A DNA stretch of 5,975 nucleotides from JANRIZ01 sp033764445 (GTDB lineage Bacteria; Verrucomicrobiota; Verrucomicrobiia; JAWXBN01), in contig JANRIZ010000005.1 of assembly GCA_033764445.1 (NCBI GenBank), forward strand, positions 1-5,975, read 5' to 3'. Both the position numbers and the translations under genes were made by a program. This document shows, piece after piece, positions 3,956 to 5,975 of this stretch (position 1 is the first letter of the stretch; every line of letters starts with the position of its first letter). Under the pieces are notes generated by a model. The model had not been told where the DNA came from. It saw only the letters and a program-made list of their open reading frames with translations, and did not search any database.

Positions 3956-5975
3956 CACCCAAACGGATCACTTGGAAAAAGGCGGAATCGTGGGGACTGG
4001 CCCTGTTGTTGGGTGGCTGGTTTCCCCTGGTCTTTTGGGTGCGGCCCAGTTCCGGTCCCGCCACGACCCTCTACGACGGGATGATCAACGCCGAGGCCGT
4101 ATCGGCCCTGTATCTGTGGATCGCCGCACCGATTGTCCTGTGGTGCTGGTTTCGTCGGCGCCGACCCTTGCAACTCTCGGGTTTCGGACTGCTGCCATTG
4201 GTGACGACATTCGGGTTGTTCGGATTGGCGGCCGCCTCGATTTTCTGGTCGCCAGCGCCCTACCTCAGCCAGGTCCAGGCCCTGATGTGGTTTCACTACG
4301 CCATGGTTGCGATCCTGTTCCTCCTGGCCCGACGGACGGGCGGATTGCGGGTGGTGTTGTGGGCCCTCGTTGTGGCCGGGTTGTCGATGGCTCTGCCGGT
4401 CATTTACATTTATTTCCGGAACGGACTTTACGTCCCCTATCTCGGCCTGGGTGTGAACCGGTCGGTCACCGGCGAGGCGTTGCTCCTGCCCACCCTCCTG
4501 TGCCTGGGTTGCGGCTGCAAAATGCGGCGTGCGCCCGTGCTGCTTCCGATACTGAGAGTCTGTGGGCTCATGTTTTTTATGGCCGTGATCATGCTCGGAC
4601 AAAGGGCCCCGGTGTACGGAATGTTGCTGGCGCTGGCGGGTATGGGCCTTTGCCTGGTGATGGCCGAGGGCAGGGTGCGGAAAAGGGTGGGAGCCATGGC
4701 CCTTGTGCTCGGTGCAATCCTCACAGTGCTTATCTACATTCCCTCGCAGTGGAGCCGGATGGGGGAGGGTGTGTGGGATGGATCGCAGCGTCTGATCAAT
4801 GCAGGACAGGCAGGGGAGGCAAAACAGTACCGGGTGCTGGGCATGGGAATTGCGTGGGAACAGTGGAAAAGATCGCCCCTGGTCGGGACCGGGGCCGGGA
4901 CATTTCCCGTGGAATATCCATCCACCCGGGCCGCATTCCTGGGGGAATCCGGACGGACGGATTTGGGGGTGCTGGCCGTGGATCTGATTCTGATGCGGGC
5001 CCATGTGGAACCCGCGCAACTGGCCGGGGAATTGGGTCTGCTGGGATTGGCCCTGTGGGGACTGCTTTTTGCCGGTGTACCGGTGATCACCGGGTGGCGG
5101 GCGTTGTGGCGGAGGGGGCAGACACCTGTGTTTGAAATGTTTTATGGTGCAGGAGTTGGCGCGGTGATGGTCAGTTCCCTGGCCAGTTCGTTCGGTCCGC
5201 GGGCCCTCCCCTCCGTGTTTTTGATTTTTGCCGGGGCCGCCCTGCTCGGTTCGGGAAGGTCACGGGTCTCTGGAGGCGGGGTACGGATTGCCGCCCCCGC
5301 CCTCGTCTGGTTGATGGTATTGGCCGGGGTGGTGACCCTCTGGGGAACCTACCGGAAAGTGCAGGATTTCCGTTCGGTCTCCGCGGCGAACCATGCGGAA
5401 AGCCTGATCCAAAGGGGCAGTCCCACGGTGGCAGAACTGACCTTTTATTATGAGCAGGCCATCGAAGCCTCGCCCGGACTCGGATTTTCCTATGCGGCAG
5501 TCGGTCGCATGATGGCGCGGCATGGGAAACTCGCGGAGGCGGTGGCATTTTTCGAGGAATCCGAACGGGCCGGGGTCGTTCATCTTTCCAACCGGGTCAA
5601 CCGCCTGTACGGACTCTGGCTGGCCGGACGCCGGGAGGAGGCTTTGGAGCTGGCCCGGGAACTGCACCGTATGGCTCCGGGGAAGGATGCGGCGGCACTG
5701 CATTATTCCGTATTGTTGGAGGCATCCGGGCACAGGGCCCAGGCCCAAACCGTGTGGGATCACATTCCGGCAAAGAACCGGACGGGGATGGAACCGGTCA
5801 GGGAAGTTTTTCGGCAGCTTCTGCGGCGGGAGCCGGTGATGTATACGGCCGCGCAGTTGTCCGGAATGGGCAAGGACGGATTTGACGGACTGTATTATCT
5901 GTCCCCGTCCTTTTGGGGGGAGAATGCCGAGTTGGAGCGGAGGATGCAGGCCGTGCGTGAGAACTACCGGGACCG
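3952..5975 (+). CDS. O-antigen ligase/polymerase-like membrane protein with C-terminal TPR-like region (3' end outside window)
   Basis: An ATG overlapping the previous stop (ATGA) opens a frame of 674 codons with no stop before the window edge. The first 470 residues hold about 12-13 hydrophobic segments (roughly 14-30, 50-67, 78-98, 108-125, 133-154, 172-188, 197-214, 221-238, 246-263, 360-382, 395-412, 418-434, 447-465). A large loop at 264-355 precedes RAHVEPAQLAGELGLLG (349-365). Length, topology, GQRAPVYG (216-223), LVGTGAGTFP (310-319) and the H351 motif fit the Wzy_C/WaaL family of O-antigen ligases and polymerases, which move lipid-linked glycans on the periplasmic face. The usual HN pair of the loop motif reads HV here. 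After the last membrane helix, about 480-605 looks like degenerate TPR repeats (for example YYEQAIEASPGLGFSYAAVG, 499-518, and LWLAGRREEALELAREL, 555-571), probably periplasmic. The glycan substrate is unknown; a polymerase or protein glycosylation ligase is possible. Confidence 0.85.
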   Translation, partial: MTPKRITWKKAESWGLALLLGGWFPLVFWVRPSSGPATTLYDGMINAEAVSALYLWIAAPIVLWCWFRRRRPLQLSGFGLLPLVTTFGLFGLAAASIFWSPAPYLSQVQALMWFHYAMVAILFLLARRTGGLRVVLWALVVAGLSMALPVIYIYFRNGLYVPYLGLGVNRSVTGEALLLPTLLCLGCGCKMRRAPVLLPILRVCGLMFFMAVIMLGQRAPVYGMLLALAGMGLCLVMAEGRVRKRVGAMALVLGAILTVLIYIPSQWSRMGEGVWDGSQRLINAGQAGEAKQYRVLGMGIAWEQWKRSPLVGTGAGTFPVEYPSTRAAFLGESGRTDLGVLAVDLILMRAHVEPAQLAGELGLLGLALWGLLFAGVPVITGWRALWRRGQTPVFEMFYGAGVGAVMVSSLASSFGPRALPSVFLIFAGAALLGSGRSRVSGGGVRIAAPALVWLMVLAGVVTLWGTYRKVQDFRSVSAANHAESLIQRGSPTVAELTFYYEQAIEASPGLGFSYAAVGRMMARHGKLAEAVAFFEESERAGVVHLSNRVNRLYGLWLAGRREEALELARELHRMAPGKDAAALHYSVLLEASGHRAQAQTVWDHIPAKNRTGMEPVREVFRQLLRREPVMYTAAQLSGMGKDGFDGLYYLSPSFWGENAELERRMQAVRENYRD

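Noticed and set aside
3718..5019. Minus-strand open frame of 433 codons
   Set aside because: It lies opposite the CCA enzyme's end and the ligase-like gene. The product is low-complexity (His/Gln/Pro/Gly-rich) with no recognisable motif.
3882..5135. Plus-strand open frame of 417 codons starting inside the CCA gene
   Set aside because: Its product is Gly/Arg-rich without membrane segments or family motifs, while the overlapping frame from 3952 gives a coherent multi-pass membrane protein.

Overview
The window looks like chromosomal DNA from a fairly GC-rich, Gram-negative-type bacterium. A short bS21 with a basic C-terminal tail, an MprF-type membrane domain protein, a class II CCA/poly(A) polymerase-family enzyme and an O-antigen-ligase-like protein with a TPR tail together remind me of Verrucomicrobiota (Opitutae-like). 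That placement is inferred from protein style only; no rRNA or other decisive marker is present. I see no insertion sequence, phage gene, CRISPR array, tRNA or rRNA.

Layout. At the left edge a minus-strand gene may just begin (1-32). An intergenic region follows (33-343). It contains an imperfect hairpin flanked by T-runs (about 141-181) and a very AT-rich block (201-280, 10 G/C in 80 bases), which probably belongs to the rpsU promoter region. rpsU (359-544) has the strongest Shine-Dalgarno-like sequence in the window and ends at a clear intrinsic terminator (572-601).

From 652 to the right edge, four plus-strand genes are packed tightly enough to be one operon: a xylose-isomerase-like TIM-barrel enzyme (652-1575), a flippase-like/MprF-type membrane protein (1572-2567), a CCA tRNA nucleotidyltransferase-family protein (2612-3955) and a Wzy/WaaL-type O-antigen ligase-like membrane protein with TPR-like repeats (3952 to beyond the edge). 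Two junctions are 4-base ATGA start/stop overlaps, which implies translational coupling. The third gap is 44 bases.

How the genes fit together. Two of the operon genes are envelope-related membrane proteins, one is a probable metal-dependent carbohydrate isomerase/epimerase of unknown substrate, and one is a tRNA 3'-end maturation enzyme. The mix looks more like a shared expression unit than a single pathway. I found no convincing new defence or mobile system. The points most worth a second look are the long SD of rpsU in a window where other SDs are weak, the housekeeping/envelope coupling, and the TPR-tailed ligase, which stays open to the window edge.
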